64,000 nucleotides of DNA from the NCBI RefSeq assembly GCF_001435525.1, contig NZ_AZDP01000023.1, positions 1 to 64,000 on the forward strand. The letters run 5' to 3'. Position 1 is the stretch's first letter; each line of letters opens with the position of its first letter. The position numbers were made by a program, and so were the translations under genes. This stretch comes from Levilactobacillus koreensis JCM 16448. Lineage in GTDB: Bacteria > Bacillota > Bacilli > Lactobacillales > Lactobacillaceae. Positions 1-8,197 of this stretch are shown one piece after another. The notes beneath the pieces are model-generated. The model did no database searches. It had not been told where the DNA came from and saw only the letters and a program-made list of their open reading frames with translations.

Positions 1-1
1 G

Positions 2-157
2 CCGGAGTGCGGCAATTTCACACTATCTTAATGGTGCGAATCCTTGCCAATACTGGTGCGAGACAGGTATTTCATCTTTCAACCTTTAGGAAATAACGAA
101 TAGTGGTGGTCAGTGTTACTGGCAACCGGAGTGCGATAAATTTACATTAATCTAGTT
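2..157. repeat. Imperfect direct repeats upstream of mnmG
   Basis: The 193 bases before mnmG hold no convincing gene. The ten-base string CCGGAGTGCG occurs at 2-11 and again at 126-135, each followed by a similar AT-rich tail (an AATTT followed by a short run of A, C and T). A looser third version starts near 52 (GGTGCGAGACAGG). The function is unknown. It could be a regulator-binding array, or the worn end of a dispersed element whose rest lies outside the window. Confidence 0.4.
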
Positions 158-223
158 TTAGAAAAATCAAAAGAGACCGTTTAGCCGCCGTCAGTGGCAG
201 TTAAGCATGGAGGGAAAGAACCA

Positions 224-2134
224 ATGACTGAAGTAATTGAATATCCCGGTCAGGACTACGACGTTATCGTCGTGGGTGCCGGCCATGCTGGTAGCGAAGC
301 CGCATTAGCTGCCGCCCGGATGGGAAATAAAACCTTATTAATGACGATCAACTTGGACATGGTGGCCTTTATGCCATGTAATCCATCCGTCGGTGGCCCC
401 GCAAAGGGTATCGTCGTTCGTGAAATCGATGCGTTGGGTGGCGAGATGGGCCGCAACATCGACAAGACCTACGTGCAGATGCGGATGCTGAACACCGGTA
501 AGGGACCGGCCGTCCGCGCCTTACGTGCTCAGGCCGACAAGCACGCCTACCATGCCGAAATGAAGCACACCATCGAACGCGAACCTAACTTGACTCTGCG
601 TCAGGGAATCGTGGACGATTTGATCGTGGAAGACGGCGCCTGCAAGGGGGTCATCACCAACACGGGTGCGCGTTACAGCGCCAAGGCTGTCGTTATCGCG
701 GCAGGGACCGCTGCTCGGGGCAAAATCATCATCGGGGAACTGATGTATTCGTCTGGTCCGAACAACTCCCAACCCGCTAACAAATTGACGGCCAACCTGC
801 CAAAATACGGGTTTGACCTCGAACGGTTCAAGACCGGGACGCCACCACGGGTCGACGGCAACACGATTCACTACGATGAGACCAAGGAGCAGCCTGGGGA
901 CAAGGAGCCGAACCACTTTAGCTTTACGACGCCAGACAATGCCTACATCGACATCAAGAATCAACTGTCTTGCTGGTTGACGTACACTAACCAAAAGACC
1001 CATGAGATCATCAAGGCCAACCTCGACCGCGCCCCAATGTTTACGGGTGTTATCGAAGGGGTCGGTCCCCGTTACTGCCCATCCATTGAAGATAAGATCG
1101 TGCGGTTCGCTGACAAGCCACGGCACCAACTCTTCTTGGAACCAGAAGGCCGTAACACTGATGAATGGTACGTCCAAGGCCTTTCAACCTCGATGCCAGA
1201 AGAAGTTCAGCAGAAGATTCTACACTCCATCAAGGGGCTAGAAGACGCGCAAATGATGCGGCCGGGTTACGCCATCGAATACGATGTTGTTTCCCCCTAC
1301 CAATTGCGGCCAACTTTGGAAACAAAGCCGTTGAAGAACCTGTTTACGGCGGGCCAAACGAACGGGACTTCTGGTTACGAAGAAGCCGCTGGTCAGGGAC
1401 TGTTAGCTGGGATCAACGCCGGGTTACGGGCACTGGGCAAGCCAGGGTTTACGTTGAAGCGTTCCGATGCCTACATTGGGGTCATGGTCGACGACTTGGT
1501 GACCAAGGGTACCAAGGAACCTTACCGTTTACTGACGAGTCGAGCAGAATACCGTTTGATTTTGCGGCATGATAACGCCGACCTACGTTTGACGGCGAAG
1601 GGTCATGACTTAGGTCTGATCAGCGACGAGCGCTACGCCGATTTCTTGGCGAAGAAGGCTGCTTTGAAGGCCGAAATCGACCGGTTGAACAGCATTCGCA
1701 TCAAGCCCAACGACGCGATCAACACCTTCATTGAGAGTCATGGTGATAAGCCCCTTCAAGATGGGGTGTTAGCCGCAGTCTTCTTACGGCGGCCATACGT
1801 CGATTACCAAACGTTGTTGCAGTTCATCCCGGCTCCAGAACAGTCGGTGGACCGGCACATCGTTGAGGAGATCGAGATCTCATTGAAGTACGCTGGGTAC
1901 ATCAAGAAGGCCGAAGACAACGTGGCCAAGCTGAAGCGCATGGAGGCCAAGGCCATCCCCGCTAAGATCGATTACGATGCCATTGACGGTCTCGCAACCG
2001 AAGCTCACCAAAAATTAAAGAAGATCCAACCCGAAACGTTAGCACAGGCTAGTCGGATCAGCGGGGTCAATCCCGCCGACATTGCCATTTTGAGTGTCTA
2101 CATCGAACAAGGAAAGATTGCCAAAGTAAAGTAA
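224..2134 (+). CDS. mnmG: tRNA uridine-5-carboxymethylaminomethyl modification enzyme MnmG (GidA)
   Basis: This is the FAD- and NADH-dependent subunit that acts with the GTPase MnmE to place the carboxymethylaminomethyl group on wobble uridine 34 of several tRNAs. The 636-residue product has the usual family length. The dinucleotide-binding motif GAGHAG lies at residues 18-23, and the conserved [11 protein letters not shown] segment follows near residue 47. The start ATG at 224 is chosen because AGGG lies about nine bases upstream; the longer GTG frame from 194 has no such site. mnmE, its usual upstream partner, is outside the window. In Firmicutes this gene is normally close to oriC, which agrees with the parS sites downstream. 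A repeat element with a terminator follows the stop codon. Confidence 0.97.
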   Translation: MTEVIEYPGQDYDVIVVGAGHAGSEAALAAARMGNKTLLMTINLDMVAFMPCNPSVGGPAKGIVVREIDALGGEMGRNIDKTYVQMRMLNTGKGPAVRALRAQADKHAYHAEMKHTIEREPNLTLRQGIVDDLIVEDGACKGVITNTGARYSAKAVVIAAGTAARGKIIIGELMYSSGPNNSQPANKLTANLPKYGFDLERFKTGTPPRVDGNTIHYDETKEQPGDKEPNHFSFTTPDNAYIDIKNQLSCWLTYTNQKTHEIIKANLDRAPMFTGVIEGVGPRYCPSIEDKIVRFADKPRHQLFLEPEGRNTDEWYVQGLSTSMPEEVQQKILHSIKGLEDAQMMRPGYAIEYDVVSPYQLRPTLETKPLKNLFTAGQTNGTSGYEEAAGQGLLAGINAGLRALGKPGFTLKRSDAYIGVMVDDLVTKGTKEPYRLLTSRAEYRLILRHDNADLRLTAKGHDLGLISDERYADFLAKKAALKAEIDRLNSIRIKPNDAINTFIESHGDKPLQDGVLAAVFLRRPYVDYQTLLQFIPAPEQSVDRHIVEEIEISLKYAGYIKKAEDNVAKLKRMEAKAIPAKIDYDAIDGLATEAHQKLKKIQPETLAQASRISGVNPADIAILSVYIEQGKIAKVK

Positions 2135-2150
2135 GCTTGGCGGTCAAAAA

Positions 2151-2260
2151 GAGAGTGGGTCGAAAGGCGTTAAGTGGAGTTGCCTGCCTTCTGTCACACG
2201 TTTCCGCAATATAAATTTGGAAACACAAAAAGGTCTGGGATTTTGTCCCAGACCTTTTTT
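2151..2260 (+). repeat. Dispersed intergenic element, copy A (short form), with terminator
   Basis: Starts with GAGAGTGGG, as copy D does. It contains a shortened version of the core (GTTAAGTGGAGTT, then TGCCTTCTG) and ends in a hairpin built on GGTCTGGGA / TCCCAGACC, with a T-run at 2255-2260. The middle of the element (the ATTAACG block) is deleted relative to the long copies at 4771, 14571 and 27905. It lies directly behind mnmG in the same orientation and probably serves as its transcription terminator. Confidence 0.8.
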
Positions 2261-2408
2261 GTTTGCAAATAATTAAGTATTAATAACAAAGAAGATGCTA
2301 ATTATTATTTAATTAATAATTAGTATACATAAACTTTACACATTCTTTGCATGAATGACACGGAGCGTTGGTAAAGTTGAAAGCTGTAGTGAGATAATTA
2401 TCAACTCT

Positions 2409-2460
2409 AACCACTTGGGTGCTGAAGGGTTTCGGGCGTGGCGAAAATCAGTGGTTTTTT
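2409..2460 (+). promoter_or_regulatory. Terminator-like hairpin in the leader of the pnuC pair
   Basis: The 2261-2563 stretch has no gene. It begins AT-rich, with an interrupted palindrome at 2299-2322 (TAATTATTA / TAATAATTA). AACCACT at 2409-2415 can pair with AGTGGTT at 2450-2456, followed by a run of T to 2460, enclosing a G-rich loop. This sits about 100 bases upstream of the two-gene pnuC unit, so it could be an attenuator or leader-RNA element. I could not match it to a known riboswitch class. Confidence 0.4.
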
Positions 2461-2563
2461 ACATAAAGAAGGTCACCGAACGGATGAGGCTGAATATCTA
2501 GCCAGCTAGGTGGAGCGACGGTAAACTCATGCTATGTTCCGCTGGCTTGAGGGGAGGAAATGG

Positions 2564-2950
2564 ATGCTGACGGGATTAAAGATTGTGGGACTGGTGCTGA
2601 CGGTATTCTTTTACGGCTGGCATTGGAGCCTGACGCGGCAACTACCGCCGCAGATCAGTGTGACGCGTCACCGCTGGCGATATTTAGCCCACAGCTTTCT
2701 GATTCTGAGCTTACTGTACGTTGGCTTAGGTTCGTGGCAAGTCGCTTGGTTAGACGAAAGGGTCTTAGGGTTACTAGGAATCGTGAACACCGTCGTGCTG
2801 GTAGCTCGAATGCTATGGCAACGGCAACATCCATTTCCGGCGACCGACCGTTTGTTACGGCAGATCCAAGTAAGGTTATTGACGCTGAGCCAGTTATCAT
2901 TGCTGTGTGTCTTACTAGCAACTCTTGAGACATTAGTAACTGAAAATTAG
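2564..2950 (+). CDS. Small membrane protein, unknown function
   Basis: A 128-residue, very hydrophobic product with about four predicted membrane segments: residues 4-20, 36-55, 63-82 and 103-122. The charged stretch WQRQHPFPATDR lies before the last helix. I chose the ATG at 2564 because GGGGAGG lies about six bases upstream; the ATG at 2534 has no ribosome binding site. The stop codon is ten bases before the pnuC start, with the pnuC ribosome binding site in the gap, so the two are almost certainly cotranscribed. I do not recognise the family. A role with the transporter is only inferred from the spacing. Confidence 0.75.
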   Translation: MLTGLKIVGLVLTVFFYGWHWSLTRQLPPQISVTRHRWRYLAHSFLILSLLYVGLGSWQVAWLDERVLGLLGIVNTVVLVARMLWQRQHPFPATDRLLRQIQVRLLTLSQLSLLCVLLATLETLVTEN

Positions 2951-2960
2951 GAGGATTAAC

Positions 2961-3701
2961 ATGACGAATACGCAGACACATGGTTGGTGGTTCAACCAGC
3001 TTTTCACGAATTGGAAAAAATTTGAGGTCATCTATGTTTCGCTCTTATTAATTTTACAGGTCGCAGTTTATGCGGTCGTTCCGGATAGTTTAATTGGGAT
3101 GATCTCCGGGGTCATGGGGGTCTTGTGCCTGATCTACGGGATGAAGGGCCGGAAGATCTCCTTCATCTTTGGTCTGGTACAATGCCTGGCGATGACGTAC
3201 ATTGCATGGATCAGCCATGCTTACGGGTCATTTGCGATGGATATTATCTACGTCATCTCGCAACCAATTGGCTGGGTGATGTGGGGGCGCGATGAGGCGA
3301 CCCATTCCTTCGCTAAGCAGACGCGTAATATGATCTTTGTGGGCGCGTTTGTGGCCTGGATCATTGGCTGGGTCGTCCTAGCGATGCTACATGGTCAGCT
3401 GCCCTACTTTGATTCCATCAATTTCGTAGTCAGTCTGATTGCACAACTGCTCTATATTCTGAAATTCAAGGAAAACTGGTCACTGTGGATCGTCGTTAAC
3501 ATTGCCAACGTCATTTATTGGGGGACGTTGACCGTGCAGACGCTGATGGGTGTGACCAAGATTGGGTCCCTGGGAGCGAACCTGTCTCAGGTGGCACTGC
3601 AAGCGGCATTACTGTTTAACGCCGTTTATGCAACGAAGGTTTGGGCTAGCGGTGAAGCCGATAACGAAGGTGGCGCCGGGACCAACCAACAGATAAAATA
3701 G
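2961..3701 (+). CDS. pnuC: Nicotinamide riboside transporter PnuC family
   Basis: A 246-residue integral membrane protein of the PnuC family, which lets vitamin precursors (nicotinamide riboside in the classic case) enter by facilitated diffusion; trapping is by a cytoplasmic kinase. Seven or so hydrophobic segments and the conserved helix motif QPIGWVMWGRDE near residues 98-110 support the call. Related PnuT and PnuX proteins carry thiamine or riboflavin, so the substrate is inferred. AGGAGG lies about seven bases before the ATG. It forms a unit with the preceding small membrane protein and is closed by a strong terminator 12 bases after the stop. Confidence 0.88.
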   Translation: MTNTQTHGWWFNQLFTNWKKFEVIYVSLLLILQVAVYAVVPDSLIGMISGVMGVLCLIYGMKGRKISFIFGLVQCLAMTYIAWISHAYGSFAMDIIYVISQPIGWVMWGRDEATHSFAKQTRNMIFVGAFVAWIIGWVVLAMLHGQLPYFDSINFVVSLIAQLLYILKFKENWSLWIVVNIANVIYWGTLTVQTLMGVTKIGSLGANLSQVALQAALLFNAVYATKVWASGEADNEGGAGTNQQIK

Positions 3702-3712
3702 AACGCGTCAAA

Positions 3713-3757
3713 GAACTCGCCCGTTAACGTCATTTTCAACGCTAACGGGCGAGTTTT
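3713..3757 (+). terminator. Rho-independent terminator after pnuC
   Basis: AACTCGCCCGTTAACG at 3714-3729 pairs with CGTTAGCGGGCGAGTT-like sequence at 3740-3755 and is followed by T residues. It ends just before the ribosome binding site of the next gene. Confidence 0.85.
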
Positions 3758-3781
3758 GTGACCATAAAAGGAGATTTAGTG

Positions 3782-4012
3782 ATGAAGCATTACTCACCAG
3801 AAATAGCGCAGGCTGACCTAATGGAGCTCTTGACGGCGGTTCACCAACTAAAGGAAACCATCGTGATTACACCAACGGACGCGGATGATATACACGCGGC
3901 GGTATTGGTGCCAAAGAGCGAGTGGGAAGCCTTACGAGAATTGGCCTTCCTGCAGCAGTCCCCGCTACCAACACCCGCCAGTAAACCCGTTACGGAGATG
4001 GAGTGGGGCTAA
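3782..4012 (+). CDS. Phd/YefM-like antitoxin-type small protein, apparently without a toxin partner
   Basis: A 76-residue product whose layout resembles the N-terminal half of Phd/YefM antitoxins: a start helix (SPEIAQADLMELLTAVHQL), a beta strand that ends in TIVITP, a strand with AAVLVPKSEWEAL, and a final helix. Family members bind DNA as dimers and neutralise RelE/YoeB or Doc toxins with a C-terminal tail. Here the tail is short and proline-rich, and no toxin gene is adjacent: the next gene is a convergent phosphatase only four bases away. GGAGA lies about nine bases before the ATG at 3782. The assignment rests on pattern resemblance only. Confidence 0.6.
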   Translation: MKHYSPEIAQADLMELLTAVHQLKETIVITPTDADDIHAAVLVPKSEWEALRELAFLQQSPLPTPASKPVTEMEWG

Positions 4013-4016
4013 GCGA

Positions 4017-4700
4017 CTATGCTAGAATGAGCCGGGCCACGGTCACAAAATCGGTAGCTTCAAACGTGGGTCGATAGGCAACCGAACTAGAAGTGTGTTG
4101 AGGATTGTACCAGATACTCGGAAGCCGAACGTTGTTGGCGCCCAGAATATCTGACTGCAAGCGATCACCCACCATCAGGGTATTGGCGGCGGTCAGATCG
4201 GGGTGTTGTGCAAAAATCGGTGCAAAGAAGCGGGGGTCGGGCTTGTTGAAGCCGATGTCTTGGGAGATATAGACGGCATCAAAGTAAGCGTCGATACCGG
4301 AACCGGCCAGGCGACTGAGCTGCGTGTGTTTGGTCCCATTCGTGCCGACTAAGAGATGTACACCGGCGGATTTGAGGTGGGCCAGCAGGTCACGGGCCCC
4401 GGGGAGCGTATAGAAATTGTGGTTGAGCATATCGTTGTATTCGGTCTCCAGGGCTGTGCCGTCGACCGTGATTCCCAAGGCGTTAAAGGTCAGTGCAAAT
4501 CGCTCGTTGAGGAGGGGTTGGCGCGGGGCCCCTTGTTCGATGCGCTGCCAGATGTCACGGTTGAGCTGAACGTAGATATCAAAGCCACGCTGGACGTCGG
4601 GCGCACCGTATTTCTTAAGAATCGCGGTGATGCCCTCCGTTTCACCGCGTGTAAAGTCGAGTATGGTATCGTCTAAGTCGAAAATTGCGTATTTTTTCAC
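4017..4700 (-). CDS. HAD-superfamily hydrolase, YjjG/YfnB type (noncanonical nucleotidase-like)
   Basis: A 227-residue HAD phosphatase. Motif I is DLDDT, with nucleophile Asp8 and acid/base Asp10. Motif II (GTNG) lies near residue 118, motif III (NKPDP) near 152 and motif IV (GDRLQSD) near 178. The helical cap sits between motifs I and II. YjjG-type enzymes dephosphorylate noncanonical pyrimidine nucleotides and protect DNA from damaged bases; the exact substrate here is inferred. It is transcribed towards the preceding antitoxin-like gene, with a gap of only four bases between stop codons and no room for a separate terminator. Upstream lies repeat element copy B. Confidence 0.88.
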   Translation of the reverse strand: MKKYAIFDLDDTILDFTRGETEGITAILKKYGAPDVQRGFDIYVQLNRDIWQRIEQGAPRQPLLNERFALTFNALGITVDGTALETEYNDMLNHNFYTLPGARDLLAHLKSAGVHLLVGTNGTKHTQLSRLAGSGIDAYFDAVYISQDIGFNKPDPRFFAPIFAQHPDLTAANTLMVGDRLQSDILGANNVRLPSIWYNPQHTSSSVAYRPTFEATDFVTVARLILA

Positions 4701-4770
4701 GGGAGCCCATCCTTTGTCGATGAATTTTCCTTAGTTTAGCGCAAATTGATTGGAATTTCAGCAAAAAAAG

Positions 4771-4945
4771 CGAGCGTGGGACGAGGCGGTTATTCAGTGA
4801 GTATTAATGGCGATAGTCGAGTAGTTCCGGCTTGGATTGGTTGTCTATTATCGGGGTTAGGCGGAGTTGACTGCTTTTTGTCGCACGTTTTGACTATGTA
4901 CGTTTGGAGCACACAAAGGGCCTGGGACAAAAGTCCCAGGCCCTC
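4771..4945 (+). repeat. Dispersed intergenic element, copy B, with terminator
   Basis: A long copy of the family: GTGGGACGAGGCGG at the left, AGTGAGTATTAATGG, then TCGGGGTTAGGCGGAGTTG, CTGCTTTTTGTCGCACG, and a final hairpin GGGCCTGGGA / TCCCAGGCCC (4918-4943). The outermost AAGCGAG and CTCGCTT also pair. It lies between the divergent start of the HAD gene and the 3' end of the small gene on the minus strand. The hairpin can therefore terminate that gene, although the element itself points the other way. Confidence 0.82.
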
Positions 4946-4977
4946 GCTTGATAGTTTGATTATTGTTAAGTAACGGA

Positions 4978-5244
4978 TTAAGGGTGACTCCCGATAATGA
5001 AGGCCCGGGCAATGGAAAGAATCAGATAAGTGATTTGAATCGTCAGGTCGATCTTATTGAGGGGATTTGTGTCGGTGGTGCTTTCAAAAACATTGAAATG
5101 GAGCATCGCCGTGATTAACGAACTAAAGCAGAGAAAGGCAACAATGACGGGCTGCTGAATAAACAACATGGCAAAGAGTAACACCAACGTCAATAGACTT
5201 ACGCCGATCTTGGCGGGGGTTACTGGGTAACGGTCTTGAGTCAT
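4978..5244 (-). CDS. Small membrane protein, unknown function
   Basis: An 88-residue protein with probably three hydrophobic segments (about residues 12-30, 32-50 and 65-83) and a short polar stretch, STTDTNPLNKID, before the last one. I chose the ATG at 5244 because GAGG lies eight bases upstream; the GTG at 5253 overlaps that site. The family is not recognised. It is a single gene flanked by repeat element B downstream and by a 100-base gap to the brnQ stop on the other side. Confidence 0.7.
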   Translation of the reverse strand: MTQDRYPVTPAKIGVSLLTLVLLFAMLFIQQPVIVAFLCFSSLITAMLHFNVFESTTDTNPLNKIDLTIQITYLILSIARAFIIGSHP

Positions 5245-5349
5245 CCTAAACACCTCGTTTCGTTCGAAATATGAGAATATGAGATTTTAATTACAACTAT
5301 CATACCAGATATTACGAGCGAACGGGGAATTAATTGCCCAGAAAGTGAG

Positions 5350-6684
5350 TTATGCTCCCTTAACCACGGCAACAACTTTACCTAAAACGACACCGATCAG
5401 TGCGGGAACGACCCAGCTGAAGCCAAGACTGGCTAAAGGCAGCTGGCCGTTTAGGGCTAAGATCCCTTGAATCCACCCAGCCTGCTGTAACGCTAATGGC
5501 AGTGCCGCAACGCCAGAGAAGATGGCGGGGATGATGGTGAAGAGAATGCTGAGGCCCCATAACCAGCGACTGGTTCCCAATAATGGTGACAGGACGGCGA
5601 GGATGATCAGGACAATGGCTAGTGGGTAGAGGAACATCAATATTGGTGTGGAGTAGGTGATCATTTTTGTGAGGCCAACGTTAGCAATCAAGCAGGGCAC
5701 GACACTGGCGAAGATGGTCAGTGTTGTGTAGGACAATTTAGGAAACATCTCGTGTAACGTGTCGCCAAACGCGGAGATTAAACCAATCGATGTTTTTAAA
5801 CACGCGATGATCACAATCAGGGCAAGCAGAGCGTTCCCAAAGGCGCCAAAGTAGTAATTGGCGATCTGTGCGAGCGTAATGCCGCCATTTTCAGCGAGAT
5901 TAAATTGACCCAAACTCATCGTGCCCATCAAGGCAAGTAAGGTGTAGATCAGGCCCATCAGGAGGACGCTGATGGTGCCGGCCTTGATGATGTCCTTGGC
6001 GATTTGACCGGGATCGGTGACGCCGAGTGCCCGAATGCTGTCGATCACCACAATGCCAAAAGCTAATGAGGCCAAGGCGTCTAGCGTGTTGTAGCCTTCG
6101 GTAAAGCCACGGAGCAAGGGACTGCTGGCATAGGCGCCGTGAGCGGTCGTAGCAAAGCCCCCCATCGGCTTGATGAAGGCAGCAAGCATTAGGAGTCCCA
6201 ATAGAATCAGAAATAACGGGGTCAGCCATTTACCGATATAGGTCATCAGCTTGCCGGGATTCCGAGCTAGCCACCATGAGACGGCAAAGAAAAGTACGGA
6301 AAAGAGGGCGAGCGTCAAGGCCTGGTGAGACTGTGGGACAAAGGGCGCGAGGCCAATCTGAAATGACGTTGTGGCCAGTCGAGGCACGGCAAAGAAGGGG
6401 CCCACGGTCAGATACAGGAGAATCGTAAAGACGTAAGCGAACGGTCGGTTGACCTTATTGGCGAGGTCAAAGACCCCCTCGCTGCGGGTCAGACCGATAC
6501 CAGCGACTCCTAGTAGGGGCAATCCAATCCCCGTCAGCAGCAGACCGATGATGGCTGCACCGACGTGGTGACCGGCTTGTTGGCCTAAGAAGACGGGAAA
6601 GATCAGGTTACCGGCGCCAAAGAAGAGGCCAAAGAGCATCATGCCGATAAACAGCATTTCTCGCCAGTTTAATCGAGTTTTCAA
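5350..6684 (-). CDS. brnQ: Branched-chain amino acid transport protein BrnQ
   Basis: A 444-residue member of the LIVCS family, which imports leucine, isoleucine and valine with Na+ or H+. About twelve membrane segments are visible, and the N-terminal FGAGNLIFPVFLG motif is typical of BrnQ. The reading frame starts at a TTG (6684) with only a weak GAAAG upstream, so translation initiation may be inefficient; no better in-frame start is seen. The gene stands alone. A terminator for the gene on its upstream side lies 57 bases away. Confidence 0.93.
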   Translation of the reverse strand: MKTRLNWREMLFIGMMLFGLFFGAGNLIFPVFLGQQAGHHVGAAIIGLLLTGIGLPLLGVAGIGLTRSEGVFDLANKVNRPFAYVFTILLYLTVGPFFAVPRLATTSFQIGLAPFVPQSHQALTLALFSVLFFAVSWWLARNPGKLMTYIGKWLTPLFLILLGLLMLAAFIKPMGGFATTAHGAYASSPLLRGFTEGYNTLDALASLAFGIVVIDSIRALGVTDPGQIAKDIIKAGTISVLLMGLIYTLLALMGTMSLGQFNLAENGGITLAQIANYYFGAFGNALLALIVIIACLKTSIGLISAFGDTLHEMFPKLSYTTLTIFASVVPCLIANVGLTKMITYSTPILMFLYPLAIVLIILAVLSPLLGTSRWLWGLSILFTIIPAIFSGVAALPLALQQAGWIQGILALNGQLPLASLGFSWVVPALIGVVLGKVVAVVKGA

Positions 6685-6740
6685 TATAATCGCAACTTTC
6701 TATAGAGAAGGTATGGCATTTAGCCATCGGTAATCATAAC

Positions 6741-6772
6741 AAAAAACGCCGTCCGAGGGAACGGACGACGCT
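6741..6772 (-). terminator. Terminator of the NAD(P)-binding protein gene
   Basis: On the minus strand CGTCGTCCG pairs with CGGACGGCG and is followed by a run of six T (plus-strand AAAAAA at 6741-6746). Confidence 0.8.
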
Positions 6773-6803
6773 AGAAAGTTTTTGATTCAGTTGGTGACTG
6801 ACG

Positions 6804-7451
6804 TTATTTGTCAGCGACCGTGAACCGGGTTTGGTGATGTTGAGGGTTTTCAATCTCATCGAGGATGGTGACCGCCATGGTGCCAGCAGAGGTACCAGAT
6901 TCCTTTTGCGCGTTGAATAACAAGTTGTCAACGCCTAACAGTGCGGGCACGGCATCCCCGGGGTGGAAGTTCGCTGCGGGAGACACGCCGACCCAGTTGA
7001 CGTTGTCGACGTCGCGTAAGAAGTTGAGTTCCTTGAGCTGACTTTGGGGAATGTTAATGAAGCCGGCTGCGTTGGGATCCTTGGCAATGTCGTTGACGAA
7101 TAAATGCTTATCTTCGCCGGTCTGTAAACTACCGGCACCGAGGATGAAGACGAGACGGGGATGATCGGTGCCCCGTAAAAGACTGACTAGTTTGGTAGCG
7201 AGATCGATGTGCAAGTAAGCCTCATCTGGCGCTGTTGCGAAGGCGTCAACGATTACGTCGGCGTCGGCAAGGTCCGCAGCGGTCAAGGCAAAGGCATCTT
7301 GCACCTGCGTGGTTAAGTTAAAGTCTTCGGGCAGGGCCGTCAACTTTTCGGCTGAACGGGCCAGGGCGGTCACCTGATGTCCGCGGTGTAAAGCCTCTTC
7401 TACAACAGCTGAACCGGCCATACCGGTGGCGCCAATAACAGTAATTTTCAT
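6804..7451 (-). CDS. NAD(P)H-binding protein, atypical short-chain dehydrogenase fold (YwnB-like)
   Basis: A 215-residue single-domain Rossmann protein. The N-terminal IGATGMAGSA motif at residues 6-15 is the nucleotide-binding glycine loop of NmrA/YwnB-type proteins. ILGAGSLQTG near residue 104 marks the strand that in related reductases carries the active-site region, but the YxxxK pair of classical short-chain dehydrogenases is not present. Family members are NADH-flavin reductase-like or redox sensor proteins. AGGAGGACG lies about eleven bases before the ATG, so the start is secure. It is monocistronic, divergent from the GNAT gene, with its own terminator. Confidence 0.8.
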   Translation of the reverse strand: MKITVIGATGMAGSAVVEEALHRGHQVTALARSAEKLTALPEDFNLTTQVQDAFALTAADLADADVIVDAFATAPDEAYLHIDLATKLVSLLRGTDHPRLVFILGAGSLQTGEDKHLFVNDIAKDPNAAGFINIPQSQLKELNFLRDVDNVNWVGVSPAANFHPGDAVPALLGVDNLLFNAQKESGTSAGTMAVTILDEIENPQHHQTRFTVADK

Positions 7452-7572
7452 AAATTCTCGTCCTCCTTTTGTTTGGGACCATTATAGTTGATTTAGTGGT
7501 GGGCACCAACTATTTTGGCGGCTGGGTGACTTGTGGTACAGTTAGAGCAATATCGTGAGGGGGTCGCTAAAG

Positions 7573-8127
7573 ATGAAGGATGTCGTACAAGGAAATTGGG
7601 TTCACTTAACGGAAATGCGGGACGGGGATGCCGAATGGCTACAGGATACGCAGTGGGAGCCCGGTTTGTTGCGGAACTTATCGGCGGATGCCTTCCATCC
7701 TTGGACGGCAACGGAGTATAGTGAGTTGGCCGCCGAACCGGACAGTAACGAGCATTTCTTCTTCATGGTGCGCGCCAATGCTGATGATGGGTTGCTGGGC
7801 TGGGTCATGCTCGACGATGTGTACTTCAAGAATCGCCGGGCAACGTTGGGCATTGCGTTGCCGGTGGCGAGTGACCGGGGCCAGGGCTATGGCGAGGATA
7901 CACTGAACACGATCCTGTCATTTGCCTTTAACGAGTTGGGATTACATAAGGTGACGTTAGAGGTCAATGCCAATAATGAAGCCGCCATCCATGCCTATGA
8001 GGCGGTTGGCTTCGTTCGCGAGGGCGTGAATCGGGAGGCCGTTTTTCAGGACGGTCGATGGCTCGACCTGTACGCGTACGGTGTGTTGGCCAGTGAATGG
8101 GCAACTGTTTCACGTGGAACAAACTAA
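7573..8127 (+). CDS. GNAT-family N-acetyltransferase (RimJ/RimL-like)
   Basis: A 184-residue acetyl-CoA-dependent acetyltransferase. The acetyl-CoA pyrophosphate loop is seen as ASDRGQGYGEDTL near residue 101. It is followed by the family signature LGLHKVTLEVNANNEAAIHAYEAVGFVREG, quoted here only as the LHKVTLEV, NNEAAIHAYE and GFVREG blocks. The substrate cannot be told from sequence: ribosomal proteins, antibiotics or small amines are all possible. I start at ATG 7573, with GAGGGGG ten bases upstream, rather than GTG 7555. The last seven codons contain a parS site, so the gene's 3' end is doubly constrained. Confidence 0.85.
   Translation: MKDVVQGNWVHLTEMRDGDAEWLQDTQWEPGLLRNLSADAFHPWTATEYSELAAEPDSNEHFFFMVRANADDGLLGWVMLDDVYFKNRRATLGIALPVASDRGQGYGEDTLNTILSFAFNELGLHKVTLEVNANNEAAIHAYEAVGFVREGVNREAVFQDGRWLDLYAYGVLASEWATVSRGTN
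8106..8121. other. parS chromosome-partition site (ParB/Spo0J binding)
   Basis: TGTTTCACGTGGAACA on the plus strand is the reverse complement of TGTTCCACGTGAAACA, the B. subtilis parS consensus. It lies inside the last codons of the GNAT gene (encoding TVSRGTN). parS sites cluster around oriC and are where ParB loads to recruit SMC. Confidence 0.88.
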
Positions 8128-8130
8128 CCT

Positions 8131-8180
8131 AAAAAACGACTGACGCCGCTACTAAAAACAGTAGTGAGTCAGTCGTTTTG
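8131..8180. terminator. Bidirectional terminator between GNAT and thioesterase genes
   Basis: AAACGACTGAC at 8134-8144 pairs with GTCAGTCGTTT near 8168-8179, with A-rich and T-rich flanks. It can terminate both convergent genes. Confidence 0.85.
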
Positions 8181-8194
8181 TTTCACATGAAACT
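8179..8194. other. Degenerate parS-like site
   Basis: TGTTTCACATGAAACT differs from the palindromic parS TGTTTCACGTGAAACA at two positions (9 and 16). It lies 57 bases from the intact site at 8106. ParB may bind it weakly, or it may be a decayed duplicate. Confidence 0.5.
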
Positions 8195-8197
8195 TTT

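Noticed and set aside
521-1177. 218-codon open frame on the minus strand inside mnmG
   Set aside because: Fully overlaps the certain mnmG gene, has no ribosome binding site and reads as an out-of-frame translation; GC-rich third positions create such frames.
2261-2563. Thiamine, FMN or tetrahydrofolate riboswitch before pnuC
   Set aside because: The conserved cores of these classes could not be found; only a simple hairpin with a T-run is supported.
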